Below, one piece after another: positions 16,935 to 25,038 of a stretch of DNA of 64,000 bases (within the stretch, counting starts at the first letter, position 1; every line of letters starts with the position of its first letter). A program made the position numbers and the translations under genes. Location of the stretch: the NCBI GenBank assembly GCA_946409545.1, contig CAMJWT010000001.1, positions 1 through 64,000 on the forward strand. The letters are read 5' to 3'. Below the pieces are notes generated by a model, which saw only the letters and a program-made list of their open reading frames with translations, had not been told where the DNA came from and made no database searches. The DNA is from RUG12783 sp946409545 (lineage in GTDB: Bacteria > Bacillota_I > Bacilli_A > RF39 > UBA660).

Positions 16935-17651
16935 CTATTTATTTTTATTATTTTTTTTATTAGTTTTCTTTGTAGTCTTTTCTTCTTTTTTAACTACTTT
17001 TTTTTCTTCTTTTTTCTCTTCTATTTGAGCTTCAACAATTTGATCATCAGTACGTTTCCGTTTATTAACAACGATTGTTTTACCTACTAAATCATGTAGG
17101 CCTCTTCCGTCTTCTCTAAACATCGCAACGAATGGGCATGTTAACCATAAAGTAGTTATTACCATATCAACATAATTAAACATACCAATAAATGTTTTTT
17201 GTGACATTGTATAAACTAAAATTATTGAAATAATATCACCAAAAGTTCTTGATATTAATAGTGTTCTTGCTAATGAACCAAGGAATGTTGGATTATTACC
17301 ATCTTTTGCTTTTACTTCATATTTACAAATCATTTTACCAGGAGTTTTTCCATGATTAAAATATATGAAACATGTAAAATATGAAATCATTAAAACAATT
17401 GTGATACCATTTTCAAGTAAACCATATTTATATGAATCATATGTTAATTTCATAGATTCTTGAACGAACTCTTTATTTTCTATTTTCTTTTGAATTACCA
17501 TTTCTTGTAATTCTTTATTTCGATCAATTACTTCATTATATTTACTATTTTTAGGTAATATAGATAAAATAGCTGATGCAAATAACATTACTATGGCAAA
17601 ATCAATTATAAAAGATATTATTCTCTTATATATAGGTACTCTATTTTCCAT
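16935..17651 (-). CDS. RDD family membrane protein with lysine-rich tail
   Basis: A 238-residue membrane protein with the RDD fold: RIISFIIDFAIVMLFASAIL at the N-terminus (R and D in helix 1), a central pair of helices with FNHGKTPGKMICKYEV, a last pair of helices, and GRGLHDLVGKTIVV at the end of the domain (about residue 195). A tail of roughly 40 residues is nearly all K, E, T and N. RDD proteins are mostly of unknown role; some act in cation exchange. Its start overlaps the dusB stop codon by 11 nt, so it is coupled to it. Confidence 0.85.
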   Translation of the reverse strand: MENRVPIYKRIISFIIDFAIVMLFASAILSILPKNSKYNEVIDRNKELQEMVIQKKIENKEFVQESMKLTYDSYKYGLLENGITIVLMISYFTCFIYFNHGKTPGKMICKYEVKAKDGNNPTFLGSLARTLLISRTFGDIISIILVYTMSQKTFIGMFNYVDMVITTLWLTCPFVAMFREDGRGLHDLVGKTIVVNKRKRTDDQIVEAQIEEKKEEKKVVKKEEKTTKKTNKKNNKNK

Positions 17652-18624
17652 ACAAATCCTCCTTGTAGGTGTTTAATAGGTTTATTATATCACAGGAATT
17701 TGTTAATTTACATACTTTTTCTTTAATTGAAGCGGAATTCTTAAGTCCTTTTAAGTACCATGCAATATGGCTTCTAATTTCTAAACATACTAACTTATCA
17801 GGTTTTATTTTTGATAAATAATTAATATGTTTAATACACATATCAATCTTTTCCATACCTGTTCTTTGACTAGGTATTTTACCTTTATCTAAATAATTAT
17901 TAATATCTTCAATAAGCCATGGATTCCCTAGTACACCTCGACCTATCATGATAAGATCACAACCTGTTTCATCTAACATTTGTTTAGCTTTATAAACATC
18001 TGTTATATCACCATTACCTATAACAGGGATTGAAACAGCTTCTTTAACAGCCTTAATAATACTCCAATCTGCTTTTCCACTATATCCTTGACTTCTCGTT
18101 CTGGGATGAACACAAATAGCACTAGCACCAGCACTTTCGCATACTTTAGCCACTTCAACAGCATTTATACTATCAAAATCCCATCCACTTCTTATTTTAA
18201 CTGTAACAGGACAATGAACAGTTTTAACAACACTAGATACTATTTCTTTTATTTTCTCTGGACTCTTTAATAAGGCACTTCCTGCTTGCGCATGAACTGC
18301 TACTTTAGGAACAGGACATCCCATATTAATATCAATAATATCTGGTTTCATTGTCTTTTCAATATATTTAGCAGCAATAACGAAAGTATCAACATCACTA
18401 CCAAATATTTGTTGAGCGATAGGTCTTTCATCATCTTCCATATAAAGCATATCTTTAGTCTTCTTATTATCATAAAAAATAGCTTTATCACTTACCATTT
18501 CAGCATAAATAAGAGCACAACCTTGTTCCTTAATTATTTTTCTAAAGGCACTATTACATATTCCCGCCATAGGAGCAAGAACGGTCTTACCTTTAATTTC
18601 AACATTTCCAATAAAAACACTCAT
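17641..18624 (-). CDS. dusB: tRNA-dihydrouridine synthase
   Basis: A flavoenzyme that reduces uridines in the tRNA D-loop to dihydrouridine. I start it at ATG 18624 (MSVFIGNVEIKGKTVLAPMAG), with GGAGG five bases upstream. The TIM barrel shows the FMN-site APMAG near residue 20, the catalytic cysteine in DINMGCPVPKV, KIRSGWD, VHPRTRSQGYSG, and phosphate-binding IGNGDI and MIGRGVLGNPWL. At 327 residues it is normal for the DusB/NifR3 group. The ftsH... dusB... lysS order follows B. subtilis. Confidence 0.95.
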   Translation of the reverse strand: MSVFIGNVEIKGKTVLAPMAGICNSAFRKIIKEQGCALIYAEMVSDKAIFYDNKKTKDMLYMEDDERPIAQQIFGSDVDTFVIAAKYIEKTMKPDIIDINMGCPVPKVAVHAQAGSALLKSPEKIKEIVSSVVKTVHCPVTVKIRSGWDFDSINAVEVAKVCESAGASAICVHPRTRSQGYSGKADWSIIKAVKEAVSIPVIGNGDITDVYKAKQMLDETGCDLIMIGRGVLGNPWLIEDINNYLDKGKIPSQRTGMEKIDMCIKHINYLSKIKPDKLVCLEIRSHIAWYLKGLKNSASIKEKVCKLTNSCDIINLLNTYKEDLYGK

Positions 18625-18689
18625 AATGCCTCCATCAAATAACAAATTATACTAGATAAAAACTTATTATTCAATATTATTATAAAACA

Positions 18690-18716
18690 AAAAAAAGAAT
18701 GATTAAATCATTCTTT
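18690..18716 (-). terminator. intrinsic terminator of the LysM lipoprotein gene
   Basis: The stem agaatgat/atcattct (18696-18714) is followed by at least six T on the minus strand. Confidence 0.85.
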
Positions 18717-18723
18717 TCTATTG

Positions 18724-19197
18724 CTACTTAGCTGCTGGATTTTTAATAACTTGACCAACTTCAATTAAGTCAATATTTTTAATACCATTATATCTAGCTA
18801 AACGATAACAATTAACTTTCCATGTTCTAGCAATAAGTGATAATGTATCACCCCAAACAACTTTGTATTGTTTTGCTCCTACATGAGAATTAATCTTAGT
18901 ATTTTCTTTCCATTCAACACCGTTTCTTTTTAATAATTTCTTAGTAGATTTAGAACCACTGTTTTTGTTATCATCTTTCTTGTCAGTATCTTTTTTACCA
19001 TCATCTTTTTTATCAGTATCTTTCTTGTCAGTATCTTTCTTGTCAGTATCTTTCTTGTCAGTATCTTTTTTATCTGTTTCAGATGGTGTATTGTCTTCCT
19101 TCTTAGGTTCTTCTTCCTTTTCACAACCAGCGGCAAATGTTAAGGTAAATACCATAAATAAGATTAATAATGTCGTACCAAGCGTCTTAGATTTCAT
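18724..19197 (-). CDS. LysM-domain lipoprotein with DKKDT repeat linker
   Basis: A secreted lipoprotein, 157 residues. The signal peptide (MKSKTLGTTLLILFMVF...) ends in the lipobox TFAAGC with the lipidated cysteine at 25. A low-complexity linker of tandem D-K-K-D-T units (about 42-76) extends it through the wall. The C-terminal 45 residues form one LysM module (YKVVWGDTLSLIARTWKVN ... LIEVGQVIKNP), which binds GlcNAc polymers such as peptidoglycan. There is no enzymatic domain, so a structural or wall-sensing role is likely. It has its own promoter and terminator and sits between ftsH and dusB. Confidence 0.92.
   Translation of the reverse strand: MKSKTLGTTLLILFMVFTLTFAAGCEKEEEPKKEDNTPSETDKKDTDKKDTDKKDTDKKDTDKKDDGKKDTDKKDDNKNSGSKSTKKLLKRNGVEWKENTKINSHVGAKQYKVVWGDTLSLIARTWKVNCYRLARYNGIKNIDLIEVGQVIKNPAAK
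18975..19080 (-). repeat. 15-bp tandem repeat encoding D-K-K-D-T units
   Basis: About six to seven in-frame copies of a 15-bp unit (plus strand cttgtcagtatcttt and variants) code for the linker of the LysM lipoprotein. Three copies at 19020-19066 are nearly identical, so copy number can vary between strains. Confidence 0.85.
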
Positions 19198-19230
19198 TAT
19201 ATCCCCCCTATCGTTTTTTAGTACAAGTTA

Positions 19231-19259
19231 AATATACCATATCACCCTATATATATCAA
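19231..19259 (-). promoter_or_regulatory. promoter of the LysM lipoprotein gene
   Basis: TTGATA (19254-19259), 17 bp spacer, TATATT (19231-19236) on the minus strand; AGGGGGG precedes the ATG. Confidence 0.75.
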
Positions 19260-19280
19260 TAATTTTACAAAAATGTGACA

Positions 19281-19306
19281 AAAAAAGAAAGATTATTCAT
19301 CTTTCT
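19281..19306 (-). terminator. intrinsic terminator of ftsH
   Basis: The stem gaaagat/atctttc (19287-19305) overlaps the end of ftsH and is followed by TTTTTTTG on the minus strand. Confidence 0.8.
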
Positions 19307-21314
19307 TCTTATTATCTTTATTTTCTTTAGTTTCGCTTTTTGGTTTAGTAGCTTTATCTTCAACTTTATTTAATTCTTTTACTAATTCATCTTTATTCAT
19401 TTTAGCATAATTATTGATATTCGCTTCTTTGGCTTTTTCTCTTAATTCTTCTACACTTAAATCATCAAGAGTTGTTTCATCTGGAAGTTCCTTATGTTCA
19501 ACTAAGTACATAATTTCTTCATTAGATAATGTTTCTTTTTCAAGAAGAGCATTTGCAATTAATTTAACTAAATCCATATTATCTTTAAGGATTTTAGTAG
19601 CTCTCTTATAACATTCATCCATAATTTTTCTAATTTCAGTATCAATTTCATGAGCAACTGTATCAGAGAAATTACGAGTCTTATTATAATCACGACCAAT
19701 GAAGACACTTTCACTTTGTTGTTCTAATTGAACTGGTCCTAAATCACTCATACCATATTCAGTAACCATAGCACGAGCAATCTTTGTAGCTTTTTCAAAA
19801 TCGTTATGAGCTCCTGTAGTTATTTCATGGAAATTAAGTTCTTCAGAAACACGACCACCTAATAAACCGGTAATTTGTTCAAGTAATTCGGTTTTAGTTT
19901 GTGTATATTTTTCTTCTTTTGGAACCATCATAGCATATCCACCAGCATAACTACGTGGAATAATTGTTACTTTTTGAACAATATTAGCACTTGATAATTT
20001 TAATCCAATAACAGCATGACCAGCTTCATGGTGAGCAACCATTCTTCTTTCTTTTTCAGTATATTTCTTACTTACTTTAGCAGGACCCATTAATACACGG
20101 TCAGTTGCTTCATCAATTTCTGGTAATGTAATTAAATCTTTATTACGACGAACAGCAAGTAAGGCTGCTTCATTTAATAAGTTTTCAAGATCGGCACCAC
20201 TAAATCCTGGTGTTCTCTTAGCTAAAGCTTTTAGACTAACATTTTTATCTAAAATCTTATTTCTTGCATGAACTTCAAGGATTTCTTCACGACCTTTAAC
20301 ATCAGGTAAATTAACTGTTACTTGTCTATCAAAACGTCCTGGTCTTAATAATGCTGGATCAAGAACATCAGCACGGTTGGTTGCAGCAATAATGATAATA
20401 CCTTCATTAGTACCAAAACCATCCATTTCCGTTAATAATTGGTTAAGGGTTTGTTCACGTTCATCATGTCCTCCACCTAAACCAGTTCCACGTTGACGAC
20501 CAACGGCATCAATTTCATCAATAAAGATTAGACATGGAGCATTAGCTTTAGCTTGTTTAAACATATCACGTACACGACTAGCACCTACACCAACGAATAA
20601 TTCTACGAAATCAGATCCACTAATATAATAGAATGGAACGTTTGCTTCACCAGCTACAGCACGAGCAAGTAACGTTTTACCTGTTCCTGGAGGACCAACT
20701 AATAGTACTCCTTTAGGAATTCTAGCTCCAAGTTTTTGGAATCTCTTTGGACTTTTTAAGAAATCAATAAGTTCTTTAACTTCTTCTTTTTCTTCTTTAA
20801 GTCCAGCAACATCTTTAAATGTTACTTTATTTCTACTATCAGATAATTTAGCTTTACTCTTACCAAAATCAAATGATTTAGCAGCTCCACCAGCTTGTTT
20901 AGTAAGGAATAAGTATCCAAGTACTAATATCAAAATAAGTGGAAAGAAATTTAAGAAGATTGCTAAGAAAGTACTTGAAGATGGATCTTTATAAACTGTT
21001 ATTTTATAATCATATTTTTCATAACCATCAACAATATCTTTAATAACCTCTTCTGATAAAGGTGTTGTTACCGTAAAGGTTTCATCTTCACCATAAGATT
21101 TTAATTTACCTTCAATGTAATAAACCCCACCATCTCTACTTGGTGTTACTTCCATTTCAGCCACTTCACCATTTGCAATGGTATTCATAAGTTCATTATA
21201 TGTTAATTCATGAACTTTAGTATTAGATATATAGAAAATATAAATGATTACTCCCATTACTACTAATAAGAAGACATATGGAAGTATATTCTTTTTAACA
21301 TCTTTTTTATTCAT
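19293..21314 (-). CDS. ftsH: ATP-dependent membrane zinc metalloprotease FtsH
   Basis: A hexameric membrane AAA+ protease that degrades misfolded membrane proteins and regulators. The 673 residues comprise a first membrane helix (about 11-29), an extracellular domain, a second helix (about 113-137), the AAA domain with Walker A GPPGTGKT, Walker B LIFIDEIDAVG and the second region of homology LLRPGRFDRQ, then the zinc protease motif HEAGH. A lysine/glutamate-rich tail of about 50 residues (KVEDKATKPKSETKENK) is longer than usual. It is 13 nt downstream of tilS. The hpt gene usually lying between tilS and ftsH is absent here. Confidence 0.97.
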   Translation of the reverse strand: MNKKDVKKNILPYVFLLVVMGVIIYIFYISNTKVHELTYNELMNTIANGEVAEMEVTPSRDGGVYYIEGKLKSYGEDETFTVTTPLSEEVIKDIVDGYEKYDYKITVYKDPSSSTFLAIFLNFFPLILILVLGYLFLTKQAGGAAKSFDFGKSKAKLSDSRNKVTFKDVAGLKEEKEEVKELIDFLKSPKRFQKLGARIPKGVLLVGPPGTGKTLLARAVAGEANVPFYYISGSDFVELFVGVGASRVRDMFKQAKANAPCLIFIDEIDAVGRQRGTGLGGGHDEREQTLNQLLTEMDGFGTNEGIIIIAATNRADVLDPALLRPGRFDRQVTVNLPDVKGREEILEVHARNKILDKNVSLKALAKRTPGFSGADLENLLNEAALLAVRRNKDLITLPEIDEATDRVLMGPAKVSKKYTEKERRMVAHHEAGHAVIGLKLSSANIVQKVTIIPRSYAGGYAMMVPKEEKYTQTKTELLEQITGLLGGRVSEELNFHEITTGAHNDFEKATKIARAMVTEYGMSDLGPVQLEQQSESVFIGRDYNKTRNFSDTVAHEIDTEIRKIMDECYKRATKILKDNMDLVKLIANALLEKETLSNEEIMYLVEHKELPDETTLDDLSVEELREKAKEANINNYAKMNKDELVKELNKVEDKATKPKSETKENKDNKKKDE

Positions 21315-21327
21315 AAATAATCTCCTC

Positions 21328-22653
21328 TCAACAACATTTATATATTATATCACACGTTTCATTTTTACGTCTATTATATTTCGATTTTTTTACTTTAGGA
21401 ATCCATACAATTTTATCATTAGAATCAACAACAATTGGATAGTTATCTCTTATTCCTAAAGGAATTTTACTATCAATAAAAATATCACTTACTTTTTTAT
21501 GTTGATTCATATTTTTAATTATCATTCTATCACCATTTTTTCTGGTCCTAACACGTAGAGGCAACAAAACGTCATTACTATTAAGTCTTAAAATATCATT
21601 ACCATCAGTGTCGCAACTATCAATCTTTTTTAAATGCATTCCATTAGGCAAAATACAATCTTCATTAAGTTCAATATCATATGTTGATAATTGATCAACA
21701 ACCTTTTTAAAGTATACTTTATCATATTCTTTTACAACTTCATAATCATTAGGTAAATTATACTTAATACTTGCTTTTTTAGAATAAATTGCTTTAAGAA
21801 CGATTGATACATGACGATTATCTATTTCTATCAAATCATCTGCATAAATAGTAGCTAAAATATGATCAATAATTCTTTTTTGAATTAAATTATCTTCTTT
21901 AACAAATTCATTTACTTTAATTATGCCATCAACATATACATCATTAATAACACTTTTAGTAACACGATCTATAAAATTATCATATTCTTGTAAGGTTTCA
22001 CTAAATTTAATGAATTTACGATGAACATCTTTATCTTCCTTTTTTAAAACGGGAAGAATATACTTTCGATATCTATTTCTTGTATAAACATCTTTATAGT
22101 TACTCTTATCAACTCGATAAGGAATATTATTATCAATATCAAACTTTTCGATTTCATCTTTAGTAGCATAAATAAGAGGTCTTACAATCTTATAAGTCTT
22201 CATATCAACAATCTTATTAAAACCACTATATCCTTTAAGCGTAGAACCACGTACAATACGCATTAAAACGGTTTCTACTAAGTCATCTCCATGATGACCA
22301 GTCATTAAATAATTAGCATTATATTTACTAATTAAACTACGATAAAAATTATATCTAATATTTCTTGCTTCATTATGGAAATTATCATCACCATATTTTT
22401 CAATAATCATTTTTTCAAAAAGAATGTTTCTTTCATCACAATAGTCCTTTAAAAATACTTCTTCTTCAAAACTTTCTTTTCGAACATTATGATTAACATG
22501 AGCAACAATAATTTTAAAGCCTATTTTCTCTCTTAATTTATTTAAAATATATAGTAAAGCCATGGAATCAGGTCCAGCTGATACTCCGACAACTATAATA
22601 TCTTTACTTGTAAGACAAATTGTTTTCTCTAGGAAATTATAAACTAAGTCCAT
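21328..22653 (-). CDS. tilS: tRNA(Ile)-lysidine synthetase
   Basis: TilS modifies C34 of tRNA-Ile(CAU) to lysidine, so that it reads AUA and is charged with Ile. The 441 residues have the PP-loop ATP-binding motif VSAGPDSMALL at 24-34 (family S-G-G-x-D-S, here A-G-P), IIVAHVNHNVR, TGHHGDDLVETVLMRIVRGS and the C-terminal TilS domain. Because AUA is common in this AT-rich genome, the enzyme should be essential. AAAGGAG precedes the ATG. It sits in the divIC-tilS-ftsH order, as in B. subtilis. Confidence 0.95.
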   Translation of the reverse strand: MDLVYNFLEKTICLTSKDIIVVGVSAGPDSMALLYILNKLREKIGFKIIVAHVNHNVRKESFEEEVFLKDYCDERNILFEKMIIEKYGDDNFHNEARNIRYNFYRSLISKYNANYLMTGHHGDDLVETVLMRIVRGSTLKGYSGFNKIVDMKTYKIVRPLIYATKDEIEKFDIDNNIPYRVDKSNYKDVYTRNRYRKYILPVLKKEDKDVHRKFIKFSETLQEYDNFIDRVTKSVINDVYVDGIIKVNEFVKEDNLIQKRIIDHILATIYADDLIEIDNRHVSIVLKAIYSKKASIKYNLPNDYEVVKEYDKVYFKKVVDQLSTYDIELNEDCILPNGMHLKKIDSCDTDGNDILRLNSNDVLLPLRVRTRKNGDRMIIKNMNQHKKVSDIFIDSKIPLGIRDNYPIVVDSNDKIVWIPKVKKSKYNRRKNETCDIIYKCC

Positions 22654-22684
22654 AAAAACTCCTTTCCATCTATTTTATCTAATT

Positions 22685-22712
22685 AAAAAAGTTATCGCAA
22701 TAGATAACTTTT
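22685..22712 (-). terminator. stem-loop between divIC and tilS
   Basis: The stem aaagttatc/gataacttt (22688-22711) is followed on the minus strand by TTTTTTAATT. It ends divIC, perhaps partially, because tilS follows closely with no clear promoter. Confidence 0.75.
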
Positions 22713-22724
22713 ATATTTCACATC

Positions 22725-23024
22725 TTATTCATCTTCTGGAATACGAATTATTAATTCATTATCTTTAGAATAAAAATATTTTTCTCTAGCGTATCTTGCT
22801 AAATACTCTGGGTCTTGTAACCGCGATATTTCCCCATCTAATCTTTCCTCTTCTTCTTTAAGAGACGCTAATCTATTAATAAGTTCTTCTTCTTCTTTCT
22901 CTTTGGCACGGATTTTATAAGAGCCATTAATAAATGAAACGGCTAAAGTTATAAATAATCCAACACACAGCAAAAACAAAAGAAAAATACGAAATTTTGA
23001 ATAATTTGACTTCTTCTTTTTCAT
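22725..23024 (-). CDS. divIC: septum formation initiator, DivIC/FtsL type
   Basis: A bitopic divisome protein. I start it at ATG 23024 (MKKKKSNYSKFRIFLL), with GGAG seven bases upstream; the frame is open for 35 codons further upstream, but that stretch contains the promoter. The 99 residues hold a basic cytoplasmic head, one membrane helix (about 13-34), then an extracellular coiled coil (KEKEEEELINRLASLKEEEERLDGEISRL) and the DivIC-type end DPEYLARYAREKYFYSKDNELI. It complexes with FtsL and DivIB. The neighbour tilS fits the B. subtilis order. Confidence 0.92.
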   Translation of the reverse strand: MKKKKSNYSKFRIFLLFLLCVGLFITLAVSFINGSYKIRAKEKEEEELINRLASLKEEEERLDGEISRLQDPEYLARYAREKYFYSKDNELIIRIPEDE

Positions 23025-23042
23025 ACAATGACTCCTATTATA

Positions 23043-23071
23043 ATTATATAAAATAGAGCCTTTATTATCAA
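23043..23071 (-). promoter_or_regulatory. divIC promoter, very short leader
   Basis: TTGATA (23066-23071), 17 bp, TATAAT (23043-23048) on the minus strand, near consensus. The -10 is only about 18 bp from the ATG, so transcription would start at or beside the SD. Confidence 0.8.
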
Positions 23072-23140
23072 CAGAACGTAAAGAGAATGTTTCCTTAGTA
23101 TACACTAAGTTTACATCAATAATATACATGCATTTTACAA

Positions 23141-23169
23141 AAATAAAAAATAAGGAATAAATCCTTATT
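23141..23169 (-). terminator. intrinsic terminator of spoVG
   Basis: The stem aataagga/tccttatt (23149-23169) is followed by TTTTATTTTT on the minus strand. Confidence 0.85.
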
Positions 23170-23482
23170 CTTCTATATCTTCTTCGTATACATCTTCAGT
23201 AGCTCTTTCATATACTCCAAGGATAGTGTCATTAAACATTTCTCTAGTTTCCTTGTTGATTGGATGAGCTAAATCTTTACTTACATGTAATTGTTCACCT
23301 TCATTTTCTTTGTCATAAGTTGTGATTGTTTTACTTGGCATTGCAACTACCATCTTTTCAGGTTTTTGAATGATACGAATGTCTTTAACTACAAAGCATT
23401 CATCTAATCTTACTTCAGCGAAAGCTTTTAGATTAGAACCTTCCTTATTAACCTTACGAACTTTAACATGTGTAATTCTCAT
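23165..23482 (-). CDS. spoVG: SpoVG, RNA/DNA-binding regulator
   Basis: SpoVG is a small conserved regulator of sporulation, capsule, virulence and division genes in Firmicutes, and binds nucleic acid. The start is ATG 23482 (MRITHVKVRKVNKEGSNLKA), with AGGAGGG upstream. Typical segments are AFAEVRLDECFVVKDIRII, VAMPSKTIT and DLAHPINKETREMFNDTILGVYE. An acidic end brings it to 105 residues. It is monocistronic. No sporulation operons are present in this window, so its presence is not evidence for sporulation. Confidence 0.95.
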   Translation of the reverse strand: MRITHVKVRKVNKEGSNLKAFAEVRLDECFVVKDIRIIQKPEKMVVAMPSKTITTYDKENEGEQLHVSKDLAHPINKETREMFNDTILGVYERATEDVYEEDIEE

Positions 23483-23521
23483 TCTTGTCCCTCCTTGCAC
23501 ATTGGATCATGTCCTATTTTC

Positions 23522-23550
23522 ATTATATAATAATTAATTTTATAAAGCAA
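23522..23550 (-). promoter_or_regulatory. spoVG promoter
   Basis: TTGCTT (23545-23550), 17 bp of A/T, TATAAT (23522-23527) on the minus strand. Confidence 0.75.
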
Positions 23551-23559
23551 TTATTTTAC

Positions 23560-23588
23560 AAAAAAAAACAATTCTTTAAGAATTGTTT
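23560..23588 (-). terminator. intrinsic terminator of the first TasA-like gene
   Basis: The stem caattct/agaattg (23569-23585) is followed by nine T on the minus strand. Confidence 0.88.
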
Positions 23589-24202
23589 TGAACTTCTACT
23601 TTTACTTTCATAGAATAATACATATTACTTAGTTCTTCTGGAGTATATGTACCGTTTTCAGAAACTGATACAACACTATCATCAACCCATAGGCGAACTT
23701 CAAATTCTTTATCAACATGACTTTTTGAAGTTAAGGTTCCTGTTCCTAGGATTACTTCTTCATTTCCAATAGCTTGACCTGTTGTTCCAAATGAACCACG
23801 AGGATTAAATGTTATACCTTCTAATTCTGGACTAGATATATAAGCAAATACTTCAGAATCATTAAATTTAATTCTATTCTCGTCTTGTTCACCAGGAATT
23901 AATTTAACAACATAATTAATAGCACCATCACTAACATTTCCAGAAACAGTAAATCTAACAACACGTCCATCGTCTATTAATGTACGACCTTCTTCTGAAC
24001 TTATAGGATATGGATTAACTAAATTAAGGGTATTGCCATCAGCAAATTTAAAATCGATATTTCCTGCTCCTACAATATTGTTACTATTAGCTCCTATTCT
24101 TGTATAGGTAAAAAATGCAAATGATACACCAATTACCGCAATAATAAGAACAGCTACACCAATTACGGATAATAAGATTTGTTTACTAGTATTGTTTATC
24201 AT
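23576..24202 (-). CDS. TasA/camelysin-like secreted surface protein, paralogue 1
   Basis: A 208-residue exported protein. A hydrophobic N-terminal helix (about 8-30) ends in GVSFAFFTYTRIGANSNNIVGAGNIDFKF, the pattern of SipW-dependent signal peptides (an aromatic F-F after the helix, then N-x-I-x-x-G-x-I-x-F). The rest is beta-rich, with LVNPYPIS, SPELEGITFNP and FEVRLWVDDS. TasA and camelysin proteins form matrix fibres or sit on the surface; this assignment is from the signal and fold pattern, not from clear identity. Its neighbour at 24291-25037 is a paralogue. It has its own terminator and a 7-6-7 inverted repeat upstream. No SipW peptidase is in this window. Confidence 0.7.
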   Translation of the reverse strand: MINNTSKQILLSVIGVAVLIIAVIGVSFAFFTYTRIGANSNNIVGAGNIDFKFADGNTLNLVNPYPISSEEGRTLIDDGRVVRFTVSGNVSDGAINYVVKLIPGEQDENRIKFNDSEVFAYISSPELEGITFNPRGSFGTTGQAIGNEEVILGTGTLTSKSHVDKEFEVRLWVDDSVVSVSENGTYTPEELSNMYYSMKVKVEVQNNS

Positions 24203-24213
24203 CTTTATCCTCC

Positions 24214-24233
24214 TTACTCTATAATAAGAGTAA
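24214..24233 (-). repeat. inverted repeat upstream of TasA-like gene 1
   Basis: TTACTCT-TATTAT-AGAGTAA on the minus strand: perfect 7-bp arms around a -10-like TATTAT, ending one base before the SD GGAGG. It could be an operator or a leader hairpin. Confidence 0.55.
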
Positions 24234-24263
24234 CATATGTATTTTAATTATTCAATGATTTTT

Positions 24264-24293
24264 ACAAAAATAAAAAGGAGAAAAATCTCCTTA
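24264..24293 (-). terminator. intrinsic terminator of the second TasA-like gene
   Basis: The stem aaggag/ctcctt (24275-24292) is followed by TTTATTTTTG on the minus strand. Confidence 0.82.
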
Positions 24294-25037
24294 ATAATTC
24301 ACTGCTTTTATCTTAATTATTGACATCATTTCATTAAATTCGCTTGTTCGATAAACGATTTTACCAAGATCTTCACTATTACATGCAATAAGGTTGTTTT
24401 CCATATCTGGTACATCAAGAGCACGATTATTTATATTTCGATTTACAGTATCTGATATCATTACTTTTCTTGAATCTAGCCATATTCTTATCTCAAAATC
24501 TTGATATGCATCTGGAGCAGTTGTGTGAACATTACCAATTAACAAACTTAATTCATTTCCTTTATTTATTCCTGTTAAAGGAGCTCCTTCACCATTGGAT
24601 CCAAAGGTTAATCCTTCATTTGTTCCAAAATCAAGAACTTTATATCCTGGCATCAATTTTTTAGGGATTATTTGAGCATAAATAAGACTATCATCGAAGA
24701 TATTTTCTCCAGATTTTTCTTTATCTAAAGCTAACGTTATTTTAAAGTTCATGCCATTTGGTAATGAATTATAACCGTTTATTTTAAAATTAATAATCAA
24801 AGAATTATTATTTTCATTACCATATTCTTCATTAATCATATCACTATAACTTATAGGATATTTATTTTTTAAAACGGCTTCTTTATTATCAAAATCGAAA
24901 ATTAAACTACCATTAGATATCATATTATTTTTTGGTATTTGGGAATAATCTGTTAATGAGTATGATACCCCAACCAATAGTACAATCATAATTGTTAATC
25001 CAGCTAAGGATAAAAAGGCTTGTTTCTTTTTCGTCAT
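24291..25037 (-). CDS. TasA/camelysin-like secreted surface protein, paralogue 2
   Basis: A 248-residue exported protein paralogous to the next gene downstream. Shared points, in order: an N-terminal helix (about 7-28) ending in GVSYSLTDYSQIPKNNMISNG, the strand SLIFDFDNKEAVLKNKYPIS (paralogue 1 has LNLVNPYPIS), LPNGMNFKITL, LTFGSNGEGAP, and DFEIRIWLDSR (paralogue 1 has EFEVRLWVDDS). It lacks the F-F aromatic pair of SipW-type signals. Its ATG follows the stop codon of the 3D-domain gene by one base, so the two are coupled in one operon: a wall-active protein with a surface protein. Confidence 0.68.
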   Translation of the reverse strand: MTKKKQAFLSLAGLTIMIVLLVGVSYSLTDYSQIPKNNMISNGSLIFDFDNKEAVLKNKYPISYSDMINEEYGNENNNSLIINFKINGYNSLPNGMNFKITLALDKEKSGENIFDDSLIYAQIIPKKLMPGYKVLDFGTNEGLTFGSNGEGAPLTGINKGNELSLLIGNVHTTAPDAYQDFEIRIWLDSRKVMISDTVNRNINNRALDVPDMENNLIACNSEDLGKIVYRTSEFNEMMSIIKIKAVNY

Positions 25038-25038
25038 A

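Noticed and set aside
18286..18642. Long open frame opposite dusB on the plus strand
   Set aside because: Low-complexity, N/S/F-rich translation opposite a conserved gene, with no SD; a shadow frame. The same applies to other opposite-strand frames such as 7497-7796 and 58662-59027.
18975..19080. CRISPR-like repeat array
   Set aside because: The 15-bp units are contiguous, in frame and code for the DKKDT linker; there are no spacers.
23025..23129. N-terminal extension of DivIC (35 codons)
   Set aside because: It would be read through the promoter at 23043-23071, and the SD is placed for ATG 23024.
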